Shown here: piece after piece, positions 45,012 to 55,676 of the stretch
Position numbering within the stretch: the stretch's first letter is position 1
Layout of the letters: each line of letters opens with the position of its first letter
The notes under the pieces: model-generated
What the model was told of the DNA's origin: nothing
Database searches by the model: none
What the model saw: only the letters and a program-made list of their open reading frames with translations
Source: GCA-2697345 sp002697345
GTDB lineage: Bacteria > Pseudomonadota > Alphaproteobacteria > Rhodobacterales > Rhodobacteraceae
Assembly: GCA_943787605.1 (NCBI GenBank)
Contig: CALSNB010000001.1
Span: 558,001-622,000, forward strand
Direction of reading: 5' to 3'
Length of the DNA: 64,000 bases
Made by a program: the position numbers and the translations under genes

Positions 45012-45961
45012 TAGAAGGTCCGTCCTTTAAATAGTCCACTTGGTCGAACTATCAGCATTATAATCATAATTGCAAATGCAACACCTGATTTATATCCTGG
45101 GCTTATTAATGCTGAGTCTCCAATCCAAGGATATGACACAAGTTCTTCAGCTAGACCTATGACCAAACCTCCCATGACAGCCCCATAAGGTTTTCCTATC
45201 CCTCCCAATATTGCAGCAGCAAACATTGGTAATAACATTCTAAAGCCCATTGTTGTCTCTAACATCTGAATATCCATTGCTAAGAACACACCAGCTGCTA
45301 CAGCACATGCACCGCCTACGATCCATGTCGCTCTTATAACTACCTCGACATCAATTCCCGTAACTAGGGCTAAGTCAGGACTATCAGAAACCGCTCTCAT
45401 AGCTTTACCAATTCGGGTCCTAGTTAAAAGATAGCCTAAAATTAAAACAATGATCAAAGTACCAGCCATAATCCAAAAATGTTTATTTGGAACAAGAATC
45501 ATCATATCAAACGAGCCCGTCAAATCTCGTATAAAACTATTAGGTTTAGCGATACCTTTTACAAAGGTTATTTGATTGGGACCCCAAAGTACTTGCACTA
45601 AACTCCTGATGACAAGCATCATACCAAAACTGGCAATAACAAGTTTTATGGTTGGAGCATTCCTAAAAGGCTTATAAAACCACCGGTCTATAATCGTAAA
45701 AAGTACGATCATAACAAAGATAGCTGGTATTGCCGCAATCAAGGGGTGCAAAACCCATCCGAATAAAGCTCCGGTTACTGCCATTAAAGTCCAGGTCACA
45801 TAAGCACCAGTCATCATGACTTCGCCATGTGCAAAATTAGCAAATCTAAGAATACCAAAAGTGAGAGTAATCCCAATTGCTCCTAAAGCATATATGCAAC
45901 CAAGAACAATACCTGGGATAAAATAAAAATTAACAAACTCAAATCCAAAGGAATCCCACAT
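45011..45961 (-). CDS. Liv-type ABC permease (LivH-like)
   Basis: 316 residues with LivH features: GCIYALGAIGITLTFGILRFANFAHGEVMM near the N terminus, GKAMRAVSDSPDLALVTGIDVE coupling loop, and LPMFAAAILGGIGKPYGAVMGG. Forms the membrane channel with the LivM-like protein. Three bases separate it from the LivF-like gene. Confidence 0.92.
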   Translation of the reverse strand: MWDSFGFEFVNFYFIPGIVLGCIYALGAIGITLTFGILRFANFAHGEVMMTGAYVTWTLMAVTGALFGWVLHPLIAAIPAIFVMIVLFTIIDRWFYKPFRNAPTIKLVIASFGMMLVIRSLVQVLWGPNQITFVKGIAKPNSFIRDLTGSFDMMILVPNKHFWIMAGTLIIVLILGYLLTRTRIGKAMRAVSDSPDLALVTGIDVEVVIRATWIVGGACAVAAGVFLAMDIQMLETTMGFRMLLPMFAAAILGGIGKPYGAVMGGLVIGLAEELVSYPWIGDSALISPGYKSGVAFAIMIIMLIVRPSGLFKGRTF

Positions 45962-45964
45962 GAT

Positions 45965-46687
45965 CTATTCTCCGCCCCCAAGAAACATGCGTGCGACATC
46001 TCTATCTTCAAGCAAATCAGTTCCTGTCCCTTGAAACCTATTTGTACCATCAACGAGCACATATCCCCTATTTGCACACCCTAAAGCTTGTTTTGCATTT
46101 TGTTCGACAATTAAAATAGGTACACCCGTACTATTAATTTCCTTAATTGTAGAAAAAATTTCCCCACGATATTTTGGAGATAACCCTGCTGTCGGTTCGT
46201 CTAATAAAAGAACTTTGGCATCTACCATTAAAGCTTTTGCCATCGCCACCATCTGTCTTTGTCCACCAGATAAAGATCCCGCTGCCTGTCGACGTTTTTC
46301 TCGCAAATCAGGGAACAATGTAAACATTTCTTCTAAACGTTCATTTATTCCCTCTGAACGCGTCCATGCACCCATTTCTAAATTCTCTTGAACACTCAAA
46401 TTTACAAAAACATTATGTGTTTGAGGGACATAGCTAATCCCTTTTGTAACAACACGATCAGGCGCAGTATCTGTTATATCATTTCCATTTAAAAGTACTG
46501 AGCCCTTGGTTATATTCAGCAAACCTAAAATTGCTTTTATTGCAGTAGATTTCCCAGCACCGTTTGGACCAATAATTGCGACTATCTCACCCATATTTAC
46601 AGAAAGATTTACACCATGTAAAATCTCTGTTTCGCCATATCCCGCAAAAATATCTTTTAGCTCTAAAGCTGGAGTAACATTATTCAA
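45965..46687 (-). CDS. Liv-type ABC ATPase (LivF-like)
   Basis: 240 residues, one ABC domain: Walker A GPNGAGKST, signature LSGGQRQMVAMAKALM, Walker B VLLLDEPTAGLSP, and the LivF-type EQNAKQAL. Start overlaps the LivG-like stop by four bases. Confidence 0.93.
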   Translation of the reverse strand: MNNVTPALELKDIFAGYGETEILHGVNLSVNMGEIVAIIGPNGAGKSTAIKAILGLLNITKGSVLLNGNDITDTAPDRVVTKGISYVPQTHNVFVNLSVQENLEMGAWTRSEGINERLEEMFTLFPDLREKRRQAAGSLSGGQRQMVAMAKALMVDAKVLLLDEPTAGLSPKYRGEIFSTIKEINSTGVPILIVEQNAKQALGCANRGYVLVDGTNRFQGTGTDLLEDRDVARMFLGGGE

Positions 46688-47478
46688 ATTACTCCTCCCC
46701 CGAAGTATGCATCGATTACACGTTCATCATTTCTAACCTGCTCCATAGTGCCTTGCATTAAGATTTGTCCATCATTTAGAACGATTACATTTTTACAAAG
46801 GTTTGCTATAAGATCCATATCATGTTCAATTATACAAAAAGTATAACCTTGCTCTTCATTCAAAGTTCTAATCATTTCAGTTACTTTTACCATTAAAGTC
46901 GGGTTAACACCTGCTCCTGGCTCATCCAGAAGAACACACTTAGAGTCCCCCATCATTGTTCTTCCAAGTTCAAGTAATTTCTTTTGTCCACCAGACAAAT
47001 TTCCTGCCAATTCGTCTCTAACATGGTTAAGCCCAAGAAAATCTAAAGTATAATTGGCACGTTCTAATATTTCAGTTTCTCTTTTTATTACTTTTACGGG
47101 GGAAATCCAGTTCATAAACATATTCTCACCTACCTGAGACGGACCAGCAACCATAAGATTTTCTAAACTAGTCATTTTTGCATATTCATGACTAAGTTGA
47201 AAAGTTCTCATCAAACCTCGGTAGTAAAGTTTTTCAGTTTGGAGCCCAGTTATTTCTTGGTCTAATAAAAAAATTTTTCCAGAAGAGGGCTTTTCGGCTC
47301 CAGCAATCATATTAAAAGTCGTAGTTTTTCCTGCACCATTTGGGCCAATTAAACCAACAATTTCACCTTCAGGCACTTCAAAGCTTACACCACGGACGGC
47401 CTTTAAACCCCCATAGTTTTTTGCCAAACCTTCAATGCGTAACATAGGTTTAGAACTCATCTGTTTATCTTCCCCCAC
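46684..47478 (-). CDS. Liv-type ABC ATPase (LivG-like)
   Basis: 264 residues: Walker A GPNGAGKTT, signature LSGGQKKLLELGRTMM, Walker B CVLLDEPGAGVNP, and EHDMDLIANLCKNVIVL. First gene of the transporter operon, with order G-F-H-M-K. The upstream spacer separates it from the FAD/GcvT dehydrogenase gene on the same strand. Confidence 0.93.
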   Translation of the reverse strand: MGEDKQMSSKPMLRIEGLAKNYGGLKAVRGVSFEVPEGEIVGLIGPNGAGKTTTFNMIAGAEKPSSGKIFLLDQEITGLQTEKLYYRGLMRTFQLSHEYAKMTSLENLMVAGPSQVGENMFMNWISPVKVIKRETEILERANYTLDFLGLNHVRDELAGNLSGGQKKLLELGRTMMGDSKCVLLDEPGAGVNPTLMVKVTEMIRTLNEEQGYTFCIIEHDMDLIANLCKNVIVLNDGQILMQGTMEQVRNDERVIDAYFGGGVI

Positions 47479-47623
47479 AGTCTAAATACTTAAAACCAGA
47501 ACAGCTTCTAAATATCGCTATCTATCTAATTAAAATAAAATAATCTAGAGAAATATTAAGGCTACCGCAGTAAATTACTGGTTTAACTTAATTAGAATTC
47601 GTTAATTATATCAATAATCTAAT

Positions 47624-50041
47624 TTAAGACCTCAATTTAAGACCTTTAGGATCAAAAGGAGGCTCGTCTAGGAGTTTTGCAAGATGAGGCTTTCCTAAAA
47701 TCATAACGTGCATTTCTACATCTATGATTGAGGATTTAATAAAAACTAGTGCTAAGGACTTACCTACGCCAGCGCAGTAAGCTCCAGATGTCACTCGCCC
47801 GATTGGAGCTCCATCTACTGAGAAAATAGGTTCTCCACCAGTTGCATCAGCAATTTTTGCATCTACAACTTCAATAATGCGAAGCATCTCTCGCGGCTTT
47901 TTATCCTTAATTTTAATATATGCTTCTTTATTTAAGAAATCCTTATCTAACTTAATCAACTTGGAAAGACCAACTTCCTGAGGCCAGTATTCTGGTGAGT
48001 ACTCTCTTGACCAGCTGCCATAACCTTTCTCTATTCTAAGGCTCATTAGGGCGCGACTCCCAATAGGTCCACCATTTAGCTCCTTTGCAATTGTCACTAG
48101 ACTGTTATATAACTCAACTTGATCCACAGTGTCACAATATAACTCCCAACCAAGGTCGCCTGTAAAAGAGACTCTCACAGCAATCACACTTAAACCTAAA
48201 AGGTTAATTCTCTTGGCCGTCATGAATGGAAATAACTCTGTACTGAAATCAGCATTCGATAACCTAGACAGCATTTCCCTTGACTTAGGTCCAGCAACAT
48301 TAAACCCACACATCTTTTCAGTAATACTTTCAAATGAAACGTTACCGGGTAATGGAACAGATTTAAAATATCTTGAATGATAGCGTTCCGCCATCCCAGA
48401 TCCAATTATCAAAAATTTATCTTTCTCTAAGTGGGTCACAGTAAAGTCTCCTGCTATCCCGCCTCGCTTCCCTACCAATGGAGTCAAACAAGATCTGCCA
48501 ATATTCTTTGGCATACGATTGGCAAAGATTGAATTTAACCAACTTTCAGAACCATCGCCACTAACTAAGTATTTAGCAAAATTAGATATATCGATAACGC
48601 CAACCGAATTACGCAACATATTACACTCAATTCCAACTGGTTCATGCCAATTCTGCCTGGTAAAACCATTGCTGTCGACTGTGTTGGGTTCCTTTGAGAA
48701 CCATAAAGGGTGTTCCCAGCCATAATTCAACCCAAAGACTGCACCTAACTCTTTTTGTGTGGAGTAAGCAGGCCGTGTTCGAACTGGCCTCCCAGCAGAC
48801 CGCTCTTCATTAGGAAAGTGAATTGCAAATCTATTTGAGTATTGGTCTTTTACTCTAGATTTTGTAAATTTTTTATCTGCCCAGGTTCCAAACCTTGCAA
48901 GGTCCCAAGAAAAAATATCTAGATGTGGTTCACCGGTTATAATCCACTCTGCTAGTAGCTCTCCTAATCCCCCGGACTGAGAAAAACCAGGGATAATACC
49001 ATTACATAAATAATAACCATCTAACTCTGGCACAGGACCAAATAGAGCATTGCTATCAGGTGACCAAATCATAGGACCGTTTATAACACGTTTAATGCCT
49101 GCCCCACCTAGAACCGGAACCCTAGAGATTGCTCTTAAGACGTTCTCTTCAATACGGTCCAGGTCATCAGGAAACAATTCGTGCCCAAATCCCGATGGTG
49201 TTTCAAGCTCGGCCCATAACTTGACATCTTTTTCATACGCACCAACTAATAAACCATTACCTTCTTGACGCAGATAATACTCCCCATCTCTATCCGCAAT
49301 AGATGGCAACCGTCGCCCAATAGATTCTATTTCTGGTATTGTTTCAGTAACAAAATATTGATGTTCTGCTGGTAGCAATGGAAGATCTAAACCTGCCATT
49401 TTACCAACCTCCCTACCCCAGAGCCCTGCCGCATTGATTACTACTTCTGTTTTAATATTTCCTTTGTCAGTTTTTATTAACCAACTTTTGTCCGACAGCT
49501 GCTCAGTCCCAGTTACAGGAGTGAATCTATATATTTCAGCTCCATTTTGACGAGCACCGTTTGCATAAGCATTTGTAACCCCCGAGGGATCAACATTCCC
49601 TCCATCTGGTTCGTACATGATCGCTCTCACACCATCAAAGTCGACTAAAGGATGAAGCCTTTCAGCCTCATTTCGACTAATTTCATGAAAGTTTAAACCA
49701 TAATATTTAGCCTTCGCTTCTTGTAATCTAAGCTGATGTTCCCGATTTTCAGTTTGAGCTAAATATAAAGATCCAGGTTGAAATATACCACATCCCTGAC
49801 CGGTTAAAGTTTCTAACTCTTTATACAGATTCATAGTGTAGTTTTGAATTCGAGTAATATTATTATTGTCATGTAAACCATGAATTCCAGCCGCAGCGTG
49901 CCAGGTAGATCCCGAAGTAAGTTCATCTCTTTCCAGTAACACTACATCTTTCCAACCTAATTTAGTTAGATGATATAAAATAGAGCAACCAATTAATCCG
50001 CCCCCAATTACAACAGCCTGTGCGTGACTTTTCATGTTCAA
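47624..50041 (-). CDS. FAD/GcvT fusion dehydrogenase (dimethylglycine/sarcosine dehydrogenase type)
   Basis: 805 residues. N-terminal FAD-binding DAO domain (VVIGGGLIGCSILYHLTKLG; GSTWHAAAG, whose His is the covalent-FAD His in DMGDH), followed by a linker and a C-terminal GcvT/aminomethyltransferase domain (KMCGFNVAGPKSREML, VRVSFTGDLGWELY, RIEKGYGSW). These enzymes oxidise N-methyl groups of dimethylglycine, sarcosine or related amines and hand the carbon to THF. Divergent from a close paralogue at 50188 and next to a Liv-type transporter. Confidence 0.88.
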   Translation of the reverse strand: MNMKSHAQAVVIGGGLIGCSILYHLTKLGWKDVVLLERDELTSGSTWHAAAGIHGLHDNNNITRIQNYTMNLYKELETLTGQGCGIFQPGSLYLAQTENREHQLRLQEAKAKYYGLNFHEISRNEAERLHPLVDFDGVRAIMYEPDGGNVDPSGVTNAYANGARQNGAEIYRFTPVTGTEQLSDKSWLIKTDKGNIKTEVVINAAGLWGREVGKMAGLDLPLLPAEHQYFVTETIPEIESIGRRLPSIADRDGEYYLRQEGNGLLVGAYEKDVKLWAELETPSGFGHELFPDDLDRIEENVLRAISRVPVLGGAGIKRVINGPMIWSPDSNALFGPVPELDGYYLCNGIIPGFSQSGGLGELLAEWIITGEPHLDIFSWDLARFGTWADKKFTKSRVKDQYSNRFAIHFPNEERSAGRPVRTRPAYSTQKELGAVFGLNYGWEHPLWFSKEPNTVDSNGFTRQNWHEPVGIECNMLRNSVGVIDISNFAKYLVSGDGSESWLNSIFANRMPKNIGRSCLTPLVGKRGGIAGDFTVTHLEKDKFLIIGSGMAERYHSRYFKSVPLPGNVSFESITEKMCGFNVAGPKSREMLSRLSNADFSTELFPFMTAKRINLLGLSVIAVRVSFTGDLGWELYCDTVDQVELYNSLVTIAKELNGGPIGSRALMSLRIEKGYGSWSREYSPEYWPQEVGLSKLIKLDKDFLNKEAYIKIKDKKPREMLRIIEVVDAKIADATGGEPIFSVDGAPIGRVTSGAYCAGVGKSLALVFIKSSIIDVEMHVMILGKPHLAKLLDEPPFDPKGLKLRS

Positions 50042-50187
50042 ACCTCTAATGATTCATTCTATCTTATTCTAGTATCGATTTCTATTAAACTTGTCATTAG
50101 GCGACTAAAGATGTCGTGAACTAGGTAATAAAATAATTCAAATTGTGAAATATTTAAATATTATAAAATAAGAGTAAGGGGTAGTCT

Positions 50188-52596
50188 ATGAAGTTAAACA
50201 CTCGTGTTGTTGTAATAGGTGGTGGAGTGGTTGGTTGCTCAGTCCTATACCATCTAACTAAATTAGGTTGGTCAGACGTGATGTTACTTGAGCGGAGCGA
50301 ACTTACATCTGGCTCAACCTGGCATGCCGCGGGTGGGTTTCATACAATAAACGGTGATACAAATATGGCAGCCCTCCAAAGTTATACTATCCGTCTTTAT
50401 AAAGAGCTCGAAGAAATAACTGGTATGAGTTGTGGTTTGCATCATGTTGGTGGAATAACTTTGGCTGATAATTCTGATAGGTTTGATATGCTGGTGGCTG
50501 AACGAGCAAAACATAGATATATGGGTCTAAACACTGAAATCTTAGGTCCTGAAGAGATTAAGAAAGTTGCCCCAATTACAAATTTGGACGGAATAGTTGG
50601 TGCATTATATGACCCGTTAGACGGACACTTAGACCCCTCAGGAACCACTCACGCTTATGCAAAAGCAGCAAGACTAGGCGGAGCAAGTATCGAGACAGGT
50701 TGTATGGTTAAAGAAACTAACCAGCGGCCCGATGGATCTTGGGACGTAGTAACCGAAAAAGGCACAATACATACTGAGCATGTAGTAAATGCAGCTGGTC
50801 TTTGGGCTAGAGAGGTCGCTAAAATGGCTAATCTTTATTTACCCTTGATGCCGATGGAGCATCAATACCTAATTACTGATGATATTCCAGAAATCTTTAA
50901 TCGGGAAACAGAACATCCTCATGTTATGGATCCTGCTGGCGAAAGTTATCTCCGGCAAGAAGGAAGAGGATTATGTATTGGATACTACGAGCAACCATGT
51001 AAACCTTGGGCAGTAAATGGTACTCCTTGGAACTTTGGACATGAATTACTTCCTGATAACATTGAAAAAATATCTGATAGTGTTGAGTTTTCTTATAAAC
51101 GTTTTCCAGTTTTAAATGAAGCTGGAATTAAGTCAGTAATTCATGGACCATTTACTTTTGCACCAGATGGAAACCCCCTCGTTGGGCCTATTCCCGGCTT
51201 AAAAAATTATTGGTCAGCTTGTGCTGTAATGGCAGGGTTTTCTCAAGGTGGTGGCGTTGGCTTAATGTTAGCCCAATGGATGGTGGAGGGTGAGACTGAG
51301 AGAGATACATCCGCTATGGACTGTTCTCGATTTGGGAATTGGATCAACGCAGATTACACTGAAAGAAAAGTTATCGAGAACTATCAACGTAGATTCAGTG
51401 TGTCTTACCCTAATGAAGAATTGCCAGCTGCAAGACCCTGTGTAACTTCTCCAATGTATAAAACCTTTAGTGCACTGGGGGCTGTCTGGGGGCAACAAAA
51501 TGGCTTAGAGGTCGTCAACTACTTTTCAAACTCATCAGAGTTACCTTTAGAAACTCCAAGTTTTAGACGTTCAAATGCATTCATACCTACAAGTCGAGAG
51601 GTCAAGGCTGTCAGAGATTCTGTTGGTATTAACGAGGTCCATAATTTTGGTAAATTTAAAATTTCAGGTCCTAATTCTCGGGAATGGTTAAATATAATTA
51701 TGGCTGGTACGATTCCAAAGCCAAACCGCCTTAATCTGAATCCAATGCTATCTCCTAAAGGACGAATAATTGGTGATTTTACTGTAACATGTCTGAATGA
51801 TGAAGAATTTCAATTGACCGCTAGCTATGGCTCTCAGGAATATCATCTTCGATGGTTTCTGCTGAATAAAAAAAATGGTGTTAATATTGAAAATATTTCT
51901 GATAAAATGAATGGCTTTCAAATTGCAGGACCTAACTCGAGAAAACTCTTACAAAAGGTAACTAACTTTTCTCTCGAGGATTTTAAGTTTAGAGATGCTC
52001 ATACTATATTAGTAGGTAATATTTCGTGCTTGGTACAAAGGGTTAGTTACACTGGCGACCTAGGTTTTGAAATTTACTGTGGCCCCAACAAACAGTGCGA
52101 CCTTTGGGAGGTCTTATGGAGTGCTGGTGCAGAGTTTGACATTAAGCCTTTCGGCATGCGTGCTATGATGAGTTTAAGATTAGATAAATTTTTTGGGTCT
52201 TGGCTCTCAGAATTCTCACCTGATTACACACCCGCTGAAACTGGTTTAGATAAATTCATCGATTTTAAGAAAGATTATGACTTTATTGGAAGAAGTGCTG
52301 CATACGCAGAGCACATTAATGGATGTGAAAGAAAACTCTGTATTTTTGAAGTTGATGCAGACGATGCAGACGTTGTAGGTTATGAACCTATCTCACTAGG
52401 GAATAAGGTAGTTGGATTTTGTACCTCAGGAGGTTTCTCTCACCATACAGGCAAATCAATTGCGTTTGGTTTTTTACCAGTGACTGAAATAAACGACAGT
52501 GCCGAAGTTCAAATTGAAATAATGGGAAGACAAAAATTAGCTAAAATCTTAACCAAACCTATTTTTGATTCAAACAATAGTAAAATGCGTAATTAG
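50188..52596 (+). CDS. FAD/GcvT fusion dehydrogenase, paralogue of the gene at 47624
   Basis: 802 residues with the same two-domain plan: VVIGGGVVGCSVLYHLTKLG, GSTWHAAGG, and the C-terminal GcvT-like KMNGFQIAGPNSRKLL, QRVSYTGDLGFEIY and RLDKFFGSW. Its N terminus is near-identical in pattern to the divergent paralogue, so the two probably arose by inverted duplication and then specialised. The AAGGGG site precedes the ATG. Its 3' end overlaps the DUF1330 gene by four bases on the opposite strand. Confidence 0.88.
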   Translation: MKLNTRVVVIGGGVVGCSVLYHLTKLGWSDVMLLERSELTSGSTWHAAGGFHTINGDTNMAALQSYTIRLYKELEEITGMSCGLHHVGGITLADNSDRFDMLVAERAKHRYMGLNTEILGPEEIKKVAPITNLDGIVGALYDPLDGHLDPSGTTHAYAKAARLGGASIETGCMVKETNQRPDGSWDVVTEKGTIHTEHVVNAAGLWAREVAKMANLYLPLMPMEHQYLITDDIPEIFNRETEHPHVMDPAGESYLRQEGRGLCIGYYEQPCKPWAVNGTPWNFGHELLPDNIEKISDSVEFSYKRFPVLNEAGIKSVIHGPFTFAPDGNPLVGPIPGLKNYWSACAVMAGFSQGGGVGLMLAQWMVEGETERDTSAMDCSRFGNWINADYTERKVIENYQRRFSVSYPNEELPAARPCVTSPMYKTFSALGAVWGQQNGLEVVNYFSNSSELPLETPSFRRSNAFIPTSREVKAVRDSVGINEVHNFGKFKISGPNSREWLNIIMAGTIPKPNRLNLNPMLSPKGRIIGDFTVTCLNDEEFQLTASYGSQEYHLRWFLLNKKNGVNIENISDKMNGFQIAGPNSRKLLQKVTNFSLEDFKFRDAHTILVGNISCLVQRVSYTGDLGFEIYCGPNKQCDLWEVLWSAGAEFDIKPFGMRAMMSLRLDKFFGSWLSEFSPDYTPAETGLDKFIDFKKDYDFIGRSAAYAEHINGCERKLCIFEVDADDADVVGYEPISLGNKVVGFCTSGGFSHHTGKSIAFGFLPVTEINDSAEVQIEIMGRQKLAKILTKPIFDSNNSKMRN

Positions 52597-52880
52597 TCCG
52601 ATCCTTCGACTATTACTAAATCCCTCTCACAAGCACCTTTGGCGTGGCTAACAGCCTCTTGGTATCTCTCACTGTAATAACAGTTATGTGCTGCTTCTAA
52701 ACTAGGGAACTTAGCTAAAACATTTCGAGATCTATCATTTCCTTCTAACTGTTCGTACTTACCACCCCTGGCTAAAAACTTACCACCATGCTCAGCGATA
52801 GCAATTGTCGCTATTGCTGCATACTTTCCGTAAGCTTCTTCGTCGGTTACTTTAACATTTCCTATCCAATATGCTGACAT
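52593..52880 (-). CDS. DUF1330-family small protein
   Basis: 95 residues matching the DUF1330 dimeric alpha-beta-barrel pattern: AYWIGNVKVTDEEAYGKYA, GGKFLARGG, FPSLEAAHNCYYSERYQEA and a C-terminal LVIVEG. Function unknown in the family. It starts two bases after the alaS stop on the same strand, so it is expressed with alaS or by readthrough. Confidence 0.85.
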   Translation of the reverse strand: MSAYWIGNVKVTDEEAYGKYAAIATIAIAEHGGKFLARGGKYEQLEGNDRSRNVLAKFPSLEAAHNCYYSERYQEAVSHAKGACERDLVIVEGSD

Positions 52881-52882
52881 TT

Positions 52883-55534
52883 TTAAACTCCTACCATTTG
52901 TTTTACTGCGTTTATTGCATTTTCAGATTCACTAATTTCCTTCGCACCACCCTGTGCCAAGTCAGGTCTTCCACCACCACCTTTTCCTCCAAGTTGTGAA
53001 ACTGCTATTTTTACAAGCTCAATAGCAGAGTGTTTAGTTAAGAGGTCATCTGTAACACCAACTGCTACTGAAACCTTACCTGAAGATTCTCCAATTAGTA
53101 AAATTATACACCTTTTAATAGAAGATTTATAATTATCGATAATTGATGGAAAATTTCTCGATTCAATTCCATTTGTAACATTAGAAATAAAAGTTATACC
53201 ATTAATTTTCTCTATTCTTTCATTGGAATTATCTTCATTTGAGGCAATTTCTGTACGTAAGTCATTTACTTGGCTTATTAAGGTTTTCCTTTCAGTTAAT
53301 AAAGACTTTAATCGGGCGTCAAGATCTTCGGGCTTTGACTTGAGTAATCCCTCAACCAGAGAAAGTTGGTTTGACCGACTTCGAACATAATTTACCGCTG
53401 TATCACCTGTAATAGCTTCTATTCTTCGAACTCCAGAACTGGATGCAGACTCTCCGAGAATCAAAAATAATCCAATATCACCTGTGCGTTTAACATGAGT
53501 GCCACCGCAAAGTTCAATCGAGTACGTCTGACCATCAACACCCTTGCCAGTAGCTTCATTCCCCATGGATACCACACGGACTTCATCTCCATACTTCTCT
53601 CCAAATAAGGCCTGAGCTCCTAACTCTCTAGCTTCATTAGGTGTCATAATTCGTGTCTCTACTAAGGAATTCTGGCGAATGTATGTATTAACCTCTTTTT
53701 CAATCTTACTGATTTGCTCAGAAGAAAGAGCTTTATTATAGTTAAAATCAAATCTTAGTCTGTCGTCAGAGTTTAATGAACCTCTTTGAGATACTGTATT
53801 TCCTAAATTTTTTCTTAAGGACTCATTAAGTAAATGAGTTGCAGAGTGATTTGATTTAATAGCTCTGCGTTTCTCGAAACTTACATTTAGTTTTGTTTCA
53901 TCCCCTACTGAAAGATTAAACTTTAAGCTATCAACAAAATGTACAAAAATACCAGCTATAAGCCTTACATCTTCTATATGTGTTACAGATCCATCTAGTT
54001 CAACTTGTCCTGAGTCTCCTGTTTGTCCACCACTTTCTGCGTAAAACGGAGTTTGATTAAACACTATCTGTACACTAGCGCCTGCTATGGCATTAGAAAC
54101 TTCCTTACCTTCACACACAATAGCCAATACTTTAGCTTCTGACTCCTCTGTTTCGTATCCTAAAAACTCAGTGGAACCGAACTCTTGAGATATATTAAAC
54201 CAAATGGATGAATCAGCGGTTTCTCCTGATCCACTCCAGCTAGCTCGTGCTTTCTCCTTTTGGGATTTCATAGCTAAGTCAAAGGCGTCTACATCAACTT
54301 TAAGTCCTTTTTCTCTTAAAGCATCTTGAGTAAGGTCTAATGGAAAACCAAAAGTATCATACAGCTTGAATGCCGTATCTCCAGATAAATTTTTACCCTC
54401 TTCAATATTTAGAATTTCATCATCTAGGAGCTTTAACCCCCTATCTAATGTTTCTTTGAACCGCGTTTCTTCGCTTCTCAAAGTTTCCTCAATTAACCCT
54501 TGAGCCGAATAAAGCTCTGGGTAAGCTTCTCCCATTTCTTTAACTAGAGCTGGAACCAACCTATACATTAACGGCTCCGCTATCCCAAGCATGTGAGCAT
54601 GTCGCATCGCCCTACGCATTATACGTCGCAAAACATAACCACGACCGTCTTTGGAAGGTAGGACACCGTCCGCAATTAAAAAAGAAGTTGAACGTAAATG
54701 ATCAGAAATAACTCGATGATGTATCTTTGCTGACCCATCTGGTTCGGTATTACTTAAGTTTGCGGAAGCCTCAATTAAATTTTGCATGAGGTCGGTAGCA
54801 TAGTTATCGTTGGTGCCTTGTAAAAGAGCAGTAACTCTTTCTAACCCTAATCCAGTATCTATGGACTGATTGGGAAGGTTAATACGAGTTCCGTCCTTAA
54901 GCTGTTCATACTGCATGAACACTAAATTCCAAATCTCTACGAACCTATCACCATCCTCATTTGGACTTCCTGGAGGCCCACCCCAAACATCCTCGCCATG
55001 ATCATAAAAAATCTCTGAACAGGGTCCACAAGGGCCTGTAGCCCCCATCATCCAAAAATTATCATCTGTGGATATACGAATAATAGAACTATCTGGAAGA
55101 CCAGAAACCTTCCTCCAAATGGACATAGCCTCCTCATCGTCATGGTAAACTGTTACAACCAACTTCTCTTTTGGAATACCAAGTTCTTTAGTAATGAATT
55201 CCCAAGCAAATGGAATAGCGTCATTTTTGAAGTAATCACCAAAACTAAAATTTCCAAGCATTTCAAAAAAAGTGTGATGTCTAGCTGTGTATCCAACATT
55301 ATCTAAATCATTATGCTTGCCACCTGCCCTAACACACTTTTGTGCCGACGCCGCTCGCTTGTAATCACGAGTTTCAACACCTGTAAAAAGATTTTTAAAC
55401 TGAACCATTCCAGAGTTGACAAACATAAGTGTCGGGTCATTTCTAGGAACTAAAGGACTAGAAGTTTGTATACTATGACCCTGGTTTTTGAAGTAACTCA
55501 GGAATGATGACCTGATCTCATTTAAACTTGGCAT
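52883..55534 (-). CDS. alaS: Alanyl-tRNA synthetase
   Basis: 883 residues, full length. Catalytic core (RSSFLSYFKNQGHSIQTSSPLVPRNDPTLMFVNSGM, GPCGPCSEIF), editing-domain zinc motif HSATH and CGGTHV, and C-terminal GGGGRPDLAQGG. It charges tRNA-Ala. In many alphaproteobacteria alaS lies beside recA; here phrB is inserted between them. Confidence 0.98.
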   Translation of the reverse strand: MPSLNEIRSSFLSYFKNQGHSIQTSSPLVPRNDPTLMFVNSGMVQFKNLFTGVETRDYKRAASAQKCVRAGGKHNDLDNVGYTARHHTFFEMLGNFSFGDYFKNDAIPFAWEFITKELGIPKEKLVVTVYHDDEEAMSIWRKVSGLPDSSIIRISTDDNFWMMGATGPCGPCSEIFYDHGEDVWGGPPGSPNEDGDRFVEIWNLVFMQYEQLKDGTRINLPNQSIDTGLGLERVTALLQGTNDNYATDLMQNLIEASANLSNTEPDGSAKIHHRVISDHLRSTSFLIADGVLPSKDGRGYVLRRIMRRAMRHAHMLGIAEPLMYRLVPALVKEMGEAYPELYSAQGLIEETLRSEETRFKETLDRGLKLLDDEILNIEEGKNLSGDTAFKLYDTFGFPLDLTQDALREKGLKVDVDAFDLAMKSQKEKARASWSGSGETADSSIWFNISQEFGSTEFLGYETEESEAKVLAIVCEGKEVSNAIAGASVQIVFNQTPFYAESGGQTGDSGQVELDGSVTHIEDVRLIAGIFVHFVDSLKFNLSVGDETKLNVSFEKRRAIKSNHSATHLLNESLRKNLGNTVSQRGSLNSDDRLRFDFNYNKALSSEQISKIEKEVNTYIRQNSLVETRIMTPNEARELGAQALFGEKYGDEVRVVSMGNEATGKGVDGQTYSIELCGGTHVKRTGDIGLFLILGESASSSGVRRIEAITGDTAVNYVRSRSNQLSLVEGLLKSKPEDLDARLKSLLTERKTLISQVNDLRTEIASNEDNSNERIEKINGITFISNVTNGIESRNFPSIIDNYKSSIKRCIILLIGESSGKVSVAVGVTDDLLTKHSAIELVKIAVSQLGGKGGGGRPDLAQGGAKEISESENAINAVKQMVGV

Positions 55535-55676
55535 GAATTAGTCCAATAAAATTAATTATACTCTCGCATCTCTAACGATCGTCTAGCAAACTGTTTACTG
55601 GACATCAATTTAAACATTAAAAAAACATTCACAATAAGTTTTAATTTTTTTCAGTAAGTAAGGGAATTAAACTATA

